A program made the position numbers and the translations under genes. The notes below the pieces were generated by a model. The model did not search any database and was not told the origin of the DNA. It worked only from the letters and a program-made list of their open reading frames with translations. Below, in pieces: positions 42,777 through 51,914 of a stretch of DNA of 64,000 bases (the stretch's first letter is position 1; every line of letters starts with the position of its first letter). The stretch comes from JACCYX01 sp964610045 (lineage in GTDB: Bacteria > Chloroflexota > Chloroflexia > Thermomicrobiales > UBA6265): assembly GCA_964610045.1 (NCBI GenBank), contig CAZSUN010000005.1, positions 21,433-85,432 of the forward strand, written 5' to 3'.

Positions 42777-44935
42777 GTAGCTGGATGGAACGATTGGCGG
42801 GCAAGGGCAGGCGCGGCGGGAGCAGTGTCCTGGTCCAGATCTCGCGAGAAGTGGTTGGCAGGCGACGTTCGATCGCTGGCGCGGTGAGCGAAGTACGGCA
42901 TCCGGCCGTGCTCGATGCCCTGTCCGACGACGACTTCCGCGTCCTCGACGATCTGATCGTGGAACGCATCGGGTCGGACCGGGAATTCGCCACCGTGCTT
43001 GCCCGGCTCACCCATGCCGCCGCGCACGCCAAGGGATTCGACCGGCAAACGGTCGACGCCGCCCTTCGACTCGATACGTTGTTGCCCACTGAAGACCCGG
43101 CACGGGAACGCGAGAAGCTACTGCGCGATGCTTACCGCGCGGCGCAGCGCGTGGGCTACGTACAGGGAGGCCGCAGGGCGCTCGCCAGGCTTGGCATGCG
43201 CGCGGTGGCGGCTGGAGATGGTGAACGGGCGAGGGTGCTGCTCCAGCAACAGATCGATCTCGGACCCGAGCAAATGGATACCGACGATGAGGTCGACTCG
43301 GCGATCCTGCTCGGCGACATCCTCCGGCGCGACAGTGACGTACAGGGTGCGCAGGAACTCTACGAGCGGGCCGCGCGAGCGAGCGAGCGACTCGGATATG
43401 CCACCGGCCTCGCCCACGCGACGATGCGCGAGATCGATGTTCGCAAGGCGACGCTCGATCCCACCGAGCTCGCTGCGTTGCAGGAGCGCGCCGTGGAAGC
43501 AGCCGGACGCGCAGGCGATATCGCACTCGAAAGCAGGATGCTGGCCAACCTGGCGTCGACACTGGTCGGGTTGGGGCAACTGGACCAGGCCATCGACCGA
43601 TACGAACAGGGTCTCGACCTCTCCCGGAGAATCGGCGATCTCGCGCTGGAAAACCACTGCCTGGAAGCCCTGGCGCATGTGGAGCGCGAACTCGGCCGCA
43701 TGGACGAGGTCGCCAGCCTGGAGGCGGAGCGAGTGAACGTGCAGGAGCGTCAGGGAAACCAGCCCGCAGCGGCCCAGGAAGCACTCCAGCACGGATCGAC
43801 GTTGCTCTCCCTGGGCAGGCTCGACCAGGCACGCGTTGCCTTCCAGCGCGGTCTTGAATTCGCACGAGCTACTGGCGACGAGAACCTGGAACAGCGAGCC
43901 TACGGTGGGCTCGGCGTGACCTATTCGCAATCGAACATGCCAGTGGAAGCGCTGAACCACCTGATGCTCGCGCTCGACCTCTCGCGGGCCAGTGGTGACA
44001 CCACCCACGAGGCCCAGTGGCTGGCCAGCATCGGCGAGGCGCTCTGGAAGTTCGACCAGCCGGAGGATGCCATCAAGGCACTGCGGCAGGCGATTACCGC
44101 CGCCGAGCGCATAGAGGATGTGGACCTTCAGGCCGGCACGCTCTCGCTGCTTGGGCAAATCCACAGCTCGATCCGCCAGCCCGAACTCGCCGCCCGTGAC
44201 TACCGCGCGGCACTCGACCTCTACCGGCACAGCGGTGATACGGAATCCGAGATCCAGGCATTGTCAGCACTTGGGGTGATCGCGATGGACGGAAACGATC
44301 CGGCCGGCGCCATCGCGCTCTATGACGAGGCGCTGCAACTCGCGGCCAGTACCGACCAGCGAGCGGCAGCGGTGCGCATCTACGGGCGGCTCGCTCGCCT
44401 CGCGCAACGCCAGGGCGATGACGATGCCGCCCTGGAAGCGTTGGAACAGGCCGCGGCTCTGGCAGAGACGATTCCCAACCAGCGTCCCTTGTACGGTCAG
44501 GCGCTGCAGCACCTGGCGGTAGCGCAGGATGCCGCCGGTCTTCCGATCGCCATGGACACTTATGAGGAAGCACTCGATGTTGCCAGAGAAGTCGGCGACC
44601 TCTACGGCGAGACGATGCTGCTGGTGAACGTCGGCGCCCGGCTCCTGAGCCTCGGGGTGCAGGAGGATGGTGCGCACATCCTCGAACACGCCATTCGCCT
44701 CTCGGAGGATCTCGGACCGATCGGGATGAAGTTGCGGCAACGGGCGGAAGGCCTGCTCATGACCGTCCGCACGAGCAGCATGCAGGACGCAAGCCGGCGG
44801 CGGGAGCGCACCAGCCCGGAGACACGTTCCGCTTCCGCACCGGCGACGAAGTCAGTCGGGGTGCCGTCTGCGGCGGCCATCGCGCCGAGACAGGGTCCGA
44901 CCGCAGGGCGCGCGGCCACTTTACCGCGCTCCTGA
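42770..44935 (+). CDS. Large tetratricopeptide-repeat protein
   Basis: 721 residues from GTG 42770 (or 42773). From about residue 100 to 660 it is built of tandem TPR helices with the G-x-x-Y-x-x-A-x-x-x-Y pattern (for example LDQAIDRYEQGLDLSRRIGD, then LDQARVAFQRGLEFARATGD and DPAGAIALYDEALQLAAS), at least a dozen units. No membrane segment or catalytic domain; the final 60 residues are basic and low-complexity. A scaffold role is probable; partners are unknown. It overlaps the dehydratase gene, which probably only reflects shared transcription. Confidence 0.8.
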   Translation: MVSSWMERLAGKGRRGGSSVLVQISREVVGRRRSIAGAVSEVRHPAVLDALSDDDFRVLDDLIVERIGSDREFATVLARLTHAAAHAKGFDRQTVDAALRLDTLLPTEDPAREREKLLRDAYRAAQRVGYVQGGRRALARLGMRAVAAGDGERARVLLQQQIDLGPEQMDTDDEVDSAILLGDILRRDSDVQGAQELYERAARASERLGYATGLAHATMREIDVRKATLDPTELAALQERAVEAAGRAGDIALESRMLANLASTLVGLGQLDQAIDRYEQGLDLSRRIGDLALENHCLEALAHVERELGRMDEVASLEAERVNVQERQGNQPAAAQEALQHGSTLLSLGRLDQARVAFQRGLEFARATGDENLEQRAYGGLGVTYSQSNMPVEALNHLMLALDLSRASGDTTHEAQWLASIGEALWKFDQPEDAIKALRQAITAAERIEDVDLQAGTLSLLGQIHSSIRQPELAARDYRAALDLYRHSGDTESEIQALSALGVIAMDGNDPAGAIALYDEALQLAASTDQRAAAVRIYGRLARLAQRQGDDDAALEALEQAAALAETIPNQRPLYGQALQHLAVAQDAAGLPIAMDTYEEALDVAREVGDLYGETMLLVNVGARLLSLGVQEDGAHILEHAIRLSEDLGPIGMKLRQRAEGLLMTVRTSSMQDASRRRERTSPETRSASAPATKSVGVPSAAAIAPRQGPTAGRAATLPRS

Positions 44936-44954
44936 ACCTTCAAGATACGATGAC

Positions 44955-44985
44955 GGCCGGGTCGATGATTTCGACCCGGCCTTTC
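44955..44985 (+). terminator. Terminator after the TPR gene
   Basis: GGCCGGGTCGA (44955-44965) pairs perfectly with TCGACCCGGCC (44971-44981), then TTTCGTT. Confidence 0.8.
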
Positions 44986-45158
44986 GTTGGTGACTATACT
45001 CGACGCGCGGCGAACGAACGCCCGCATCGACCTGGCAGACAAGGCATCGGAATCCGGTTCGTGTATTTCGTGACAGACAGGGACAGGCGGATCGACCACC
45101 AGCCTCGACGGGGCCACCCGCCGGCTGAACCGTGCGTGCGCTCCGGCTGGCACATCCC

Positions 45159-47510
45159 ATGACACTGTCTGCCCCGACCTCGGTTGGATTCTCGGTCGTG
45201 GCCGGGCTGCCGGCTGACGCGCGCCAGTGGATTACGGTGGACCTGGCCGGGTATCCCGGCTCTGGGCGACGGGGCTACATCGTCGCCGCCGAGCCGATCG
45301 GCAGCGCCTGGAACGCGCTCACGATTTCCACCCGGATCCGTGATGTCATCATTGCCGAACTCCGGCGGCGGCAGCACATGCCAGTGGATGAGGCGCTCGG
45401 GCGGGCGCTGGCGGTGGCGAATGGCGTCGTCGCGAATCAGGGGAAGGATCAGGCGCTCAACGGGCCGGAACGGGCACCGCTCGTAGGGGTGACCGCGGTG
45501 GTCTTCGACGACCAGCAGGCGACGATTGCGCACCTTCCGCCAGGACAGCTCGTCCTGATCCAGGACGGGTTGATCTATACCGTCCCGGACTTCGACTCCT
45601 GGTTCCCTGTCTACCAGCCTCGCGACATTCCCGGCAATCAGGCCGAGCCACTCGGATATGCGCGTTGGACCGCGCCCCTGATCGCCCAGACCGACCTGCG
45701 GCCTGGCGATACCCTGATCCTGACCAGCCAGGATCTGGGCCGGGCAATTGCCGAGGAACTGGCGGGTTCGGGACTCGATGCCAACGACCTGGCGAAGTTG
45801 CATCATCGTGATCCCGACCAGGTCCTGGATTTCGTCCGCGAGATCGCGATCGACCGCGACATGCATGCGGCCGCGGCGGCAGTCGTCAGCTTCCCGCCAC
45901 TCCCAAGCAGCCACGAGATCCAGACATTCGCCGATGTGAAGCGACGGACCGGAGATCGCTGGCATCACTTCCGCGCTGTGATGCGGCCGGCGGAGAAGCA
46001 GCCAAAGCCCGAGATCATTCCACCGCCGGACGAGCACCAGGCGGAGATTGCACCGGACAGCACGCCCGCGCCACAGCAACCATCCCGGCCAAATCAGGCA
46101 CTCCAGCGCGTCAACCGGGTGTTCGAACCTCGCGCAACGCGTCAGTCGTTGTGGCGGCGTCCCCCCGAGCACACCCAGCTCGGCGTGCCGGCGAAGCATG
46201 GCGTCGACCTGTTCCGCGGCCAAACGCACTACATGGGCGACACAAGTTGGCGACATAACCTGCCGCGACTTCCCATCATCGGAGCCGCCTGGATTTGGCC
46301 GCTCCTGCTCCTGGCTATCGCCGGGTTCGTGCTCGGGGCGATGTCGATCCGCGAGCGGTATGCCGAGCCGGCCATTGATATCGACACGACGATCGAGCAA
46401 ATCGATCGCTCGATCGTGGCGGCGCGAGACGAAGACGATCCGGTAGAAGCGGCGGCGGAACTGACGGAGATTCTGGGCCAGATCGATTCCGCACGCGCGC
46501 AGTCCATTCCGGGCGACCTGCTCGACCAGCGGGAGGTGGTGGTCACCGAGTTGCTGGACGATGTGACCAATGTGGTGCGGACAAGTGATGTCCAGCGAAT
46601 CGGCAGCCTGCCTGAGGAGTTTGGAGAGGCCCGAGTGCAGGGAATTTCCACTCCGGCCGGTGTCTTTTTCGTCGCGGGCAGCCTGTACCAGTATCGCCCC
46701 AGTGTCTCCAACGAGACACCGGAACTCGTCACCATTCTGGAGGAAGGGGCGACGATAGGATCGACCACGGTTGGCAGTCTCTGGGGCGTCGCCTTCGATG
46801 TCTACGGGCTCTATGCAACTGACGGCAATTCCGTATTCCTGCTGCCAGTCGAATCGCAACAGTGGCAGGCGGTGGAACTGGGCCGGATCAACAACCAGGA
46901 ATGGAGCCCGGGGCCTGTCGCCGCATTCGATGGCGCGCTCTACCTGTTGCAGTCCGAGTATCGCCAGATATACCGGTTTCCAGTCGTCGGGACGGAAGAC
47001 GTGGCGGTCCCACGTGACTGGCTCCTGACCGGCGCCCGCGACCGGATCAACGACGCAACCGATATCGCCATCGACGGCAAAATCTACGTGCTCCTTGACG
47101 ATGGTACGGTTCAGGTGATGTTGCGCGGTGACCTGTCCGACGTGCTCGAACCGGCGTACATCGAGCCGGATGTTGCGATCGCCCTGGCCGGCCCGGGAGG
47201 TTCGGGGTACCTCTACGAGGTCGTGAGTGTTGAAGACACCGACGATGGGCGAATCGTCGCCTTCGATACCAATGGCCAAAACGCCGTCCAGTTGCGGCTG
47301 CCGATCGGGTTCACTACCGGTGACGTGGACGTGCGGATGCCGTTCGACGGAGTGCAGGACGTTATCGTGGATGAATCGACGGGCACAATCTACATCATCA
47401 ACGCCGATGCAGTCTGGACGACCCGGTATTCGCTTCCCGATCTTCCGGTAGAGGCAGTTGAGGGAAGCAGCGAAGACGATGGTGACACCGACAGCACCCC
47501 AGTCCCGTGA
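45159..47510 (+). CDS. Membrane protein with degenerate PP2C-like N-domain and propeller-like C-domain
   Basis: 783 residues from ATG 45159 (GTG 45132 possible). Residues 1-250 resemble a PPM/PP2C phosphatase fold (GVTAVVFDDQQATIAHLPPGQLVLIQDGLIY, then RPGDTLILTSQDLG) but lack the usual DGxxGH and DN metal ligands, so it is probably inactive. A Pro-rich linker follows, then one membrane helix near residue 380-400 (IWPLLLLAIAGFVLGAMSI), a short coiled segment, and about 300 beta-rich residues with propeller-like repeats. Topology suggests a cytoplasmic pseudo-phosphatase and an external propeller. Function unknown. Confidence 0.65.
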   Translation: MTLSAPTSVGFSVVAGLPADARQWITVDLAGYPGSGRRGYIVAAEPIGSAWNALTISTRIRDVIIAELRRRQHMPVDEALGRALAVANGVVANQGKDQALNGPERAPLVGVTAVVFDDQQATIAHLPPGQLVLIQDGLIYTVPDFDSWFPVYQPRDIPGNQAEPLGYARWTAPLIAQTDLRPGDTLILTSQDLGRAIAEELAGSGLDANDLAKLHHRDPDQVLDFVREIAIDRDMHAAAAAVVSFPPLPSSHEIQTFADVKRRTGDRWHHFRAVMRPAEKQPKPEIIPPPDEHQAEIAPDSTPAPQQPSRPNQALQRVNRVFEPRATRQSLWRRPPEHTQLGVPAKHGVDLFRGQTHYMGDTSWRHNLPRLPIIGAAWIWPLLLLAIAGFVLGAMSIRERYAEPAIDIDTTIEQIDRSIVAARDEDDPVEAAAELTEILGQIDSARAQSIPGDLLDQREVVVTELLDDVTNVVRTSDVQRIGSLPEEFGEARVQGISTPAGVFFVAGSLYQYRPSVSNETPELVTILEEGATIGSTTVGSLWGVAFDVYGLYATDGNSVFLLPVESQQWQAVELGRINNQEWSPGPVAAFDGALYLLQSEYRQIYRFPVVGTEDVAVPRDWLLTGARDRINDATDIAIDGKIYVLLDDGTVQVMLRGDLSDVLEPAYIEPDVAIALAGPGGSGYLYEVVSVEDTDDGRIVAFDTNGQNAVQLRLPIGFTTGDVDVRMPFDGVQDVIVDESTGTIYIINADAVWTTRYSLPDLPVEAVEGSSEDDGDTDSTPVP

Positions 47511-47683
47511 TTCCGCGGCGCATGACGGCTGCACTCTACGGTGTGTCTGGCCTGTCCCGCGATGCCAATCCGGACGCGACCTGCTTCGCTGCCTTCGGCT
47601 CCGCCTCGGGAGAGGCACAGGTCGTCCCTCCGAAGCAAGGCTATCGATCACGCCGAGGCGATGCAACGCGATCGTTGGTACAC

Positions 47684-47721
47684 GAAAACGCGCCCTGGCT
47701 GATTAGCCAGGGCGCGTTTCA
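47684..47721 (+). terminator. Bidirectional terminator between convergent genes
   Basis: AAACGCGCCCTGGCT (47686-47700), loop GATT, AGCCAGGGCGCGTTT (47705-47719): a 15-bp perfect stem with A/T ends on both strands. Confidence 0.85.
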
Positions 47722-47746
47722 CTTGCATGGTAGCGGCAGGCGCTGG

Positions 47747-47986
47747 CTAGCTGTAGAAGCTCGCGTTCTTCGCCTTGAAGGCCGCCCACTGTTCTGGAAG
47801 GTCGTCCTCGAAGAAGATGGCCTCGACCGGGCATACCTCGGCGCAGACGCCGCAATCGATGCATTCGGACGGATTGATGAAATACTGTTCCTGATCGTCT
47901 TCCGAATGGATGCAGTCAACCGGGCAAACCTCGACGCAGGACGCGTCCTTGGTGCCGATACATGGTTGAGCGATGACGTATGCCAT
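47747..47986 (-). CDS. 7Fe-type ferredoxin ([3Fe-4S]/[4Fe-4S])
   Basis: 79 residues from ATG 47986 with GAGGAG upstream. Cysteines are spaced as in FdxA-type 7Fe ferredoxins: Cys9-x7-Cys17-x3-Cys21 with CPVDC (Cys25), then Cys42-x2-Cys45-x2-Cys48-x3-Cys52 in SECIDCGVCAEVCPVEAI. A small acidic electron carrier in the cytoplasm. Monocistronic, with a good promoter at 48098-48125 and a strong terminator after it. Confidence 0.95.
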   Translation of the reverse strand: MAYVIAQPCIGTKDASCVEVCPVDCIHSEDDQEQYFINPSECIDCGVCAEVCPVEAIFFEDDLPEQWAAFKAKNASFYS

Positions 47987-48097
47987 GCGCGTCACTCCTC
48001 TCCCCAGGGGAAGGATGGGGCCTTGTGTGGAAACTGGTCGCTGGGCCCGCTTCGTCGCGTACGGCGCTCGTCGAAGACGAACTCGCAGGCAATGATG

Positions 48098-48125
48098 AGT
48101 ATAGCAATCCCGGTATCCGGCGCAA
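48098..48125 (-). promoter_or_regulatory. Promoter of the ferredoxin gene
   Basis: On the minus strand TTGCGC (48125-48120), a 16-bp spacer and TATACT (48103-48098). Start near 48091, leader about 105 nt. Confidence 0.5.
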
Positions 48126-48257
48126 CGTCGAGAAGGCATGTCCTTCCGGGCTGGCGGCGCGAGCCTCGCCGCTCCGTTACTGCCGGGGTACAGTGACCTC
48201 CGGTGCGTTGCCGTGCCATGGATCAACCGTATCCCAACGACAAAGGTGATGATTGCG

Positions 48258-48518
48258 ATGGATATCCTGGGCATGAGTGAAGACGAGTTGTACGGGTACC
48301 TCAAGGATCTGTTACACGAGGAAGCGGAAGAAGCCGCCGGCGTCACCGGCAAGACGGTGGAAGAGGAACTCGATTCGCCAGGTTTCGCTGCTGCCGGCGC
48401 AGCTTCCACCTACGCAATCAAGCTCATCCTGGCGAACAACGCCTTCATCACCCGGCAGTTGCTCGATCTCGGGATATTCGGGACAGATGACGCGGAGACG
48501 AGCGAGGCCGCCGGATAG
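48258..48518 (+). CDS. Small acidic helical protein of unknown function
   Basis: 86 residues from ATG 48258; ATG 48249 is nearer to the AAAGG and the frame reaches back to 48138. The composition is acidic with helices (MSEDELYGYLKDLLHEEAEE, then GFAAAGAASTYAIKLILANN). No motif or family recognised. It is divergent from the ferredoxin gene and converges on the ThDP enzyme gene. Confidence 0.5.
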   Translation: MDILGMSEDELYGYLKDLLHEEAEEAAGVTGKTVEEELDSPGFAAAGAASTYAIKLILANNAFITRQLLDLGIFGTDDAETSEAAG

Positions 48519-48596
48519 ACCGGATACCAGCTTCGGAACCATCTGCATGCGGCCAGCCACATTGAATGGCTGGCCGCTCGCCTATTCGAGGCTGGA

Positions 48597-50258
48597 TCAG
48601 CGAATGCGGAGGATGCGCCATGGATCGGGCATCGCTTCGACGGGGATCTCGATCAGTGTCGGTTCATTGGCCTTGATCGACTCCGCAAGATGGGTGCGCA
48701 AGGCTTCGGGCGTGGTGGCGCGCCGGCCGGTCACACCAAACGCTTCCGCAAGCTTCAGGTAGTCAGGGTTCACGAGATCCGAGGCGATTGTCCGGCCGTC
48801 GAACTCCGTCTTCTGGATCCGGCGCACGTTCCCGTAGGCTGAATCGTTGAAAACCAGGGTGATGCTGGCGATACCGTGCTGGGCCTGCGTCGCAAGCTCG
48901 TTGAGGGCAAACCCGAAGCCGCCATCGCCGTTGACCGATACCACAACCTTGTCCGGCGCTCCCACCTTTACGCCAAGGGAGGTCGGGAATCCCCAGCCAA
49001 GCGTACCCTGGTAGCCGGGCGTGAAATAGGTGCCAGGTTCATACACCGGGAAACCGAGGCTGGACCAGTAGGTGACCTGTGTCATTTCCCCGACGCAAAT
49101 GCCATCGTCAGGCAGTTCGGCCCGGATGGCGAGGGCATAGGCAGACTGCGGTTGAATGGCGTTGACCTTCTCCCGGGCGGCGGCGGCAAGGCTTGTGAAC
49201 TCCTTCTCGCGCGACGGGCGGGAGCGGTTGTGAACCGCCACGCGTTCCACGAGAGCGGCCAACCCTGCCTGCGCATCGGCCTCGATGCCAAGACTGACCG
49301 GGCGATTGCGTCCGATTTCCTCGACATCGATATCGAGCTGGATAATGGTGCGATCGCCCTTCACCCCCCAGGGCTGGGTGGCCGCCTCTACGAAGCGGGT
49401 GCCGACAACCAGGACGACATCGGCATCTGGGATGATTTCGCGCACAGCTGTCGGCGTCTGGGCCAGATAGTGGCGCGCGCTAATCGCGCCCTTCCCATTG
49501 GTGGACATCACCACGGGTGCCTGCAGCAGTTCCGCCAGTTCCAGAAGTTCAGCCGTGGCTCCAGAGCGAATAACCCCACCACCAGCGAAGATCATCGGGT
49601 TGGTGGCGCTCCCGAGCAGGCGCGCTGCCTCCTCGATGCGATCGGGATCGCCTGCCGATCGCTCGGGACGTTTGACGCCCGGAAGCAGCGTCACCTCTTC
49701 ACGGGAGAACAGGATGTCGGGCGGCACTTCCACCTCGACCGGGCGAACGCGCCCCGACCACATGGCCGTGACCGCGTCGTTGACGAGCGCCGGCACGGCC
49801 TCAGCAGTCATGGCCCGGCCCGCGAACTTGGTGACAGACCGGATCATTTCGACCTGGTCGCGAATCTCGTGGAGTTGTCCCCTGCCCACACCGATCAGGT
49901 CGGACTGGATCTGACCGGTCACGCAGAGCACCGGACTGTTGCAGGCGTAGGCAGTCGCAAGTGCCGCCGATGCGTTGAGCAGGCCTGGACCGGGTACGAC
50001 GAAACAGGTGCCGATCTTGCCGGTGACCCGGGCGTACCCGTCGGCCATGTAGGCGGCGGTCTGCTCGTGACGTGGGTGAATGACCCGAACCAGGCCATCG
50101 GCGACCGCGTCATAGAGGGCATCGAACGCGCCGTCGAGCTGGACACCGGGGAGTGCGAAAATCGTGTCCACGTCCTGTGCGAGGATCGAGGCGACGAGTG
50201 CCTGCCCACCGGTCATGGTGGCGGTGGTCGTGGTGGTCCGTTCGGATGTGCTGATCAC
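48597..50258 (-). CDS. Thiamine-diphosphate enzyme, acetolactate synthase-like
   Basis: 553 residues from GTG 50258 (GGAG nine bases upstream). The activating Glu65 is in HPRHEQTAAYMADGYARVTG; VVPGPGLLNASAALATA and the C-terminal GDGGFGFALNELATQAQHG to FNDSAYGNVRR ThDP motif are present. It is longer at neither end and has no adjacent small subunit, unlike ilvB at 21621. Likely a 2-oxo acid decarboxylase, benzaldehyde-lyase-like or catabolic acetolactate synthase; substrate cannot be assigned. It lies 136 bp downstream of the mannosyltransferase gene. Confidence 0.88.
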   Translation of the reverse strand: MISTSERTTTTTATMTGGQALVASILAQDVDTIFALPGVQLDGAFDALYDAVADGLVRVIHPRHEQTAAYMADGYARVTGKIGTCFVVPGPGLLNASAALATAYACNSPVLCVTGQIQSDLIGVGRGQLHEIRDQVEMIRSVTKFAGRAMTAEAVPALVNDAVTAMWSGRVRPVEVEVPPDILFSREEVTLLPGVKRPERSAGDPDRIEEAARLLGSATNPMIFAGGGVIRSGATAELLELAELLQAPVVMSTNGKGAISARHYLAQTPTAVREIIPDADVVLVVGTRFVEAATQPWGVKGDRTIIQLDIDVEEIGRNRPVSLGIEADAQAGLAALVERVAVHNRSRPSREKEFTSLAAAAREKVNAIQPQSAYALAIRAELPDDGICVGEMTQVTYWSSLGFPVYEPGTYFTPGYQGTLGWGFPTSLGVKVGAPDKVVVSVNGDGGFGFALNELATQAQHGIASITLVFNDSAYGNVRRIQKTEFDGRTIASDLVNPDYLKLAEAFGVTGRRATTPEALRTHLAESIKANEPTLIEIPVEAMPDPWRILRIR

Positions 50259-50394
50259 GATGTTGTCTCCGTTGGAATGACGTGCGCCCAGGCTGGCGGG
50301 AAACGTGGCGCTGGGCGACCCAAGGGTCGAGAACAGGCTCTCGATGCTGCGGACTGTTGCCGAATTGTACCCATACCAGCAGACGGGAACGCGT

Positions 50395-51768
50395 TCAGGA
50401 GACCCAGTACCACAATGCGAACTGCATCGTCAGCAGGACGAGCAGGACGGATGAGATGCTCGCCAGGGCGATGCCTACCGACCGGTTCCGAACCAGCAAG
50501 GCGATGATTACGAACAGGGGAAACAGTGGCAGGACGAACCGCGGCATACTCATCAACGGATTGACCGAACTTGGCGTGAGGAGAGGGACAACCAGGGCCG
50601 GGATGACGAGGGCGGTGTAGTACAACGGCACCATGCGCACGGCGACCACGACCAACATGATCGCGGCGATGGACACGAGCAACTCCAGGACATGACTTTC
50701 GCCGAACCGGTAGCGGAACTCGCTCGAAGAAAAGAATGACCAGTTCAGGTTGTTCCAGAGAGATCCGAACCAGCCCCAGTCAGTCGGATAGACCGTGGCT
50801 GGGCCACTCTGGCCGGAAATGAAACGAACCTCCGCGACGCACCCATTGACCGCGCAGTCAAACGTTCGCCACGGGTTCGCGGAGAACCGGTTCCATTGCC
50901 ACTGCTGGTCGGCCCAATCGAGGTAGTCGAGCCCGGAACGGCGGAGGATCCAGCCAAAGATGACCGGACCGAGGGCGGGCAAGGCGGCGGCGAACGCGCG
51001 CGGGAACCAGGCACGCAGGTTCCAGCCGAATTGCTGGATGAAGAGAATGCCGAAGGGGGCAAGGATCATCACGCCGGCGGAGCGGGTGAGGGCCGCAAGG
51101 AGTCCGACCAGCCCCGCGAGGAGCCACTCGCCACGCCGAGCGTAGTAGAGGGCGGCGGCAATGAGGAGCAGGAACAGTGACTCGGTGTAAATGGCGTTGA
51201 AGAAGAATGCTGTGGGGAACAATGCCAGTGCCCAGAGTGTTCGCCGGGCGATGGAGACGTCGAAATCGAGCATCACAAGCCGGTAGACGTAATACAACGC
51301 ACCGGCAAAGGCGAGGTTCGAAATGAGATACCCGATCGTCTCGGGTGACCAGCCGGTGACTTCGGACCCAACGCGCATCAACCACGGATACAGCGGCCAG
51401 AAAGCCGCGGTGGCGGGTAGATTGGGATCGTAGCCGCCCGTCGCCACGAGGTGGTACCAGGTGCCGTCCCAGCTGCGAAAGGGTTCGACCAGCCAGTGGG
51501 CGAGTCCTTCGAGCGGGGGGAGGACGACTCCATAGGCTCCGGACTCAGGACCATAGTCCGGGACATAGCGACCGGAGCGAGGTGGATCCATGCGAACGGA
51601 GCGAAGGGTCCCGAAGTGGTAGGCCAGCGTGGCCGGCACCTGGGTGAGGACGAAGTGGACCGCCCAGACCACCAGCGGGAACTGCCAGACGCTGGCCAGG
51701 GACCGTGCCGAGGGGCGCGATCTGCCGCGTGGCTTCACCGTCTCGATCCGCGCCGTCTCGCTGCTCAC
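50395..51768 (-). CDS. PIG-V-like mannosyltransferase, membrane protein
   Basis: 457 residues from GTG 51768 (AAGGGG upstream); the long N-terminal extension of the ORF is ignored because it has no family similarity. About ten membrane segments. The catalytic loop has FRSWDGTWYHLVATGGY early in the protein, matching the W-D pair of GT-C glycosyltransferases of the PIG-V/Mannosyl_trans2 type; FFFNAIYTESLFLLL and ALTRSAGVM are further landmarks. It would transfer mannose from a polyprenyl-phosphate donor to a lipid or surface glycan outside the membrane. Confidence 0.85.
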   Translation of the reverse strand: MSSETARIETVKPRGRSRPSARSLASVWQFPLVVWAVHFVLTQVPATLAYHFGTLRSVRMDPPRSGRYVPDYGPESGAYGVVLPPLEGLAHWLVEPFRSWDGTWYHLVATGGYDPNLPATAAFWPLYPWLMRVGSEVTGWSPETIGYLISNLAFAGALYYVYRLVMLDFDVSIARRTLWALALFPTAFFFNAIYTESLFLLLIAAALYYARRGEWLLAGLVGLLAALTRSAGVMILAPFGILFIQQFGWNLRAWFPRAFAAALPALGPVIFGWILRRSGLDYLDWADQQWQWNRFSANPWRTFDCAVNGCVAEVRFISGQSGPATVYPTDWGWFGSLWNNLNWSFFSSSEFRYRFGESHVLELLVSIAAIMLVVVAVRMVPLYYTALVIPALVVPLLTPSSVNPLMSMPRFVLPLFPLFVIIALLVRNRSVGIALASISSVLLVLLTMQFALWYWVS

Positions 51769-51914
51769 ACTGGCCCCTTGCTTGTGATCGGTGGCGGGAT
51801 GTGGAGAATGGGCGCCGTCGATCCGGGCGTCATTCGCCGCACAAGCATAGGGCGCTCGCCGCGCCATACGCCAACCGGCTGGTGCGGCAAAACCACAGGA
51901 ACGAGGAGGTTTGC

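Noticed and set aside
44994..47666. 890-codon antisense ORF opposite the PP2C-like/propeller gene
   Set aside because: It is longer than the sense gene but its composition (His/Arg/Gln-rich, no domains) is that of an antisense shadow in GC-rich DNA; the sense frame has a membrane helix, folded-domain patterns and fits between terminators.
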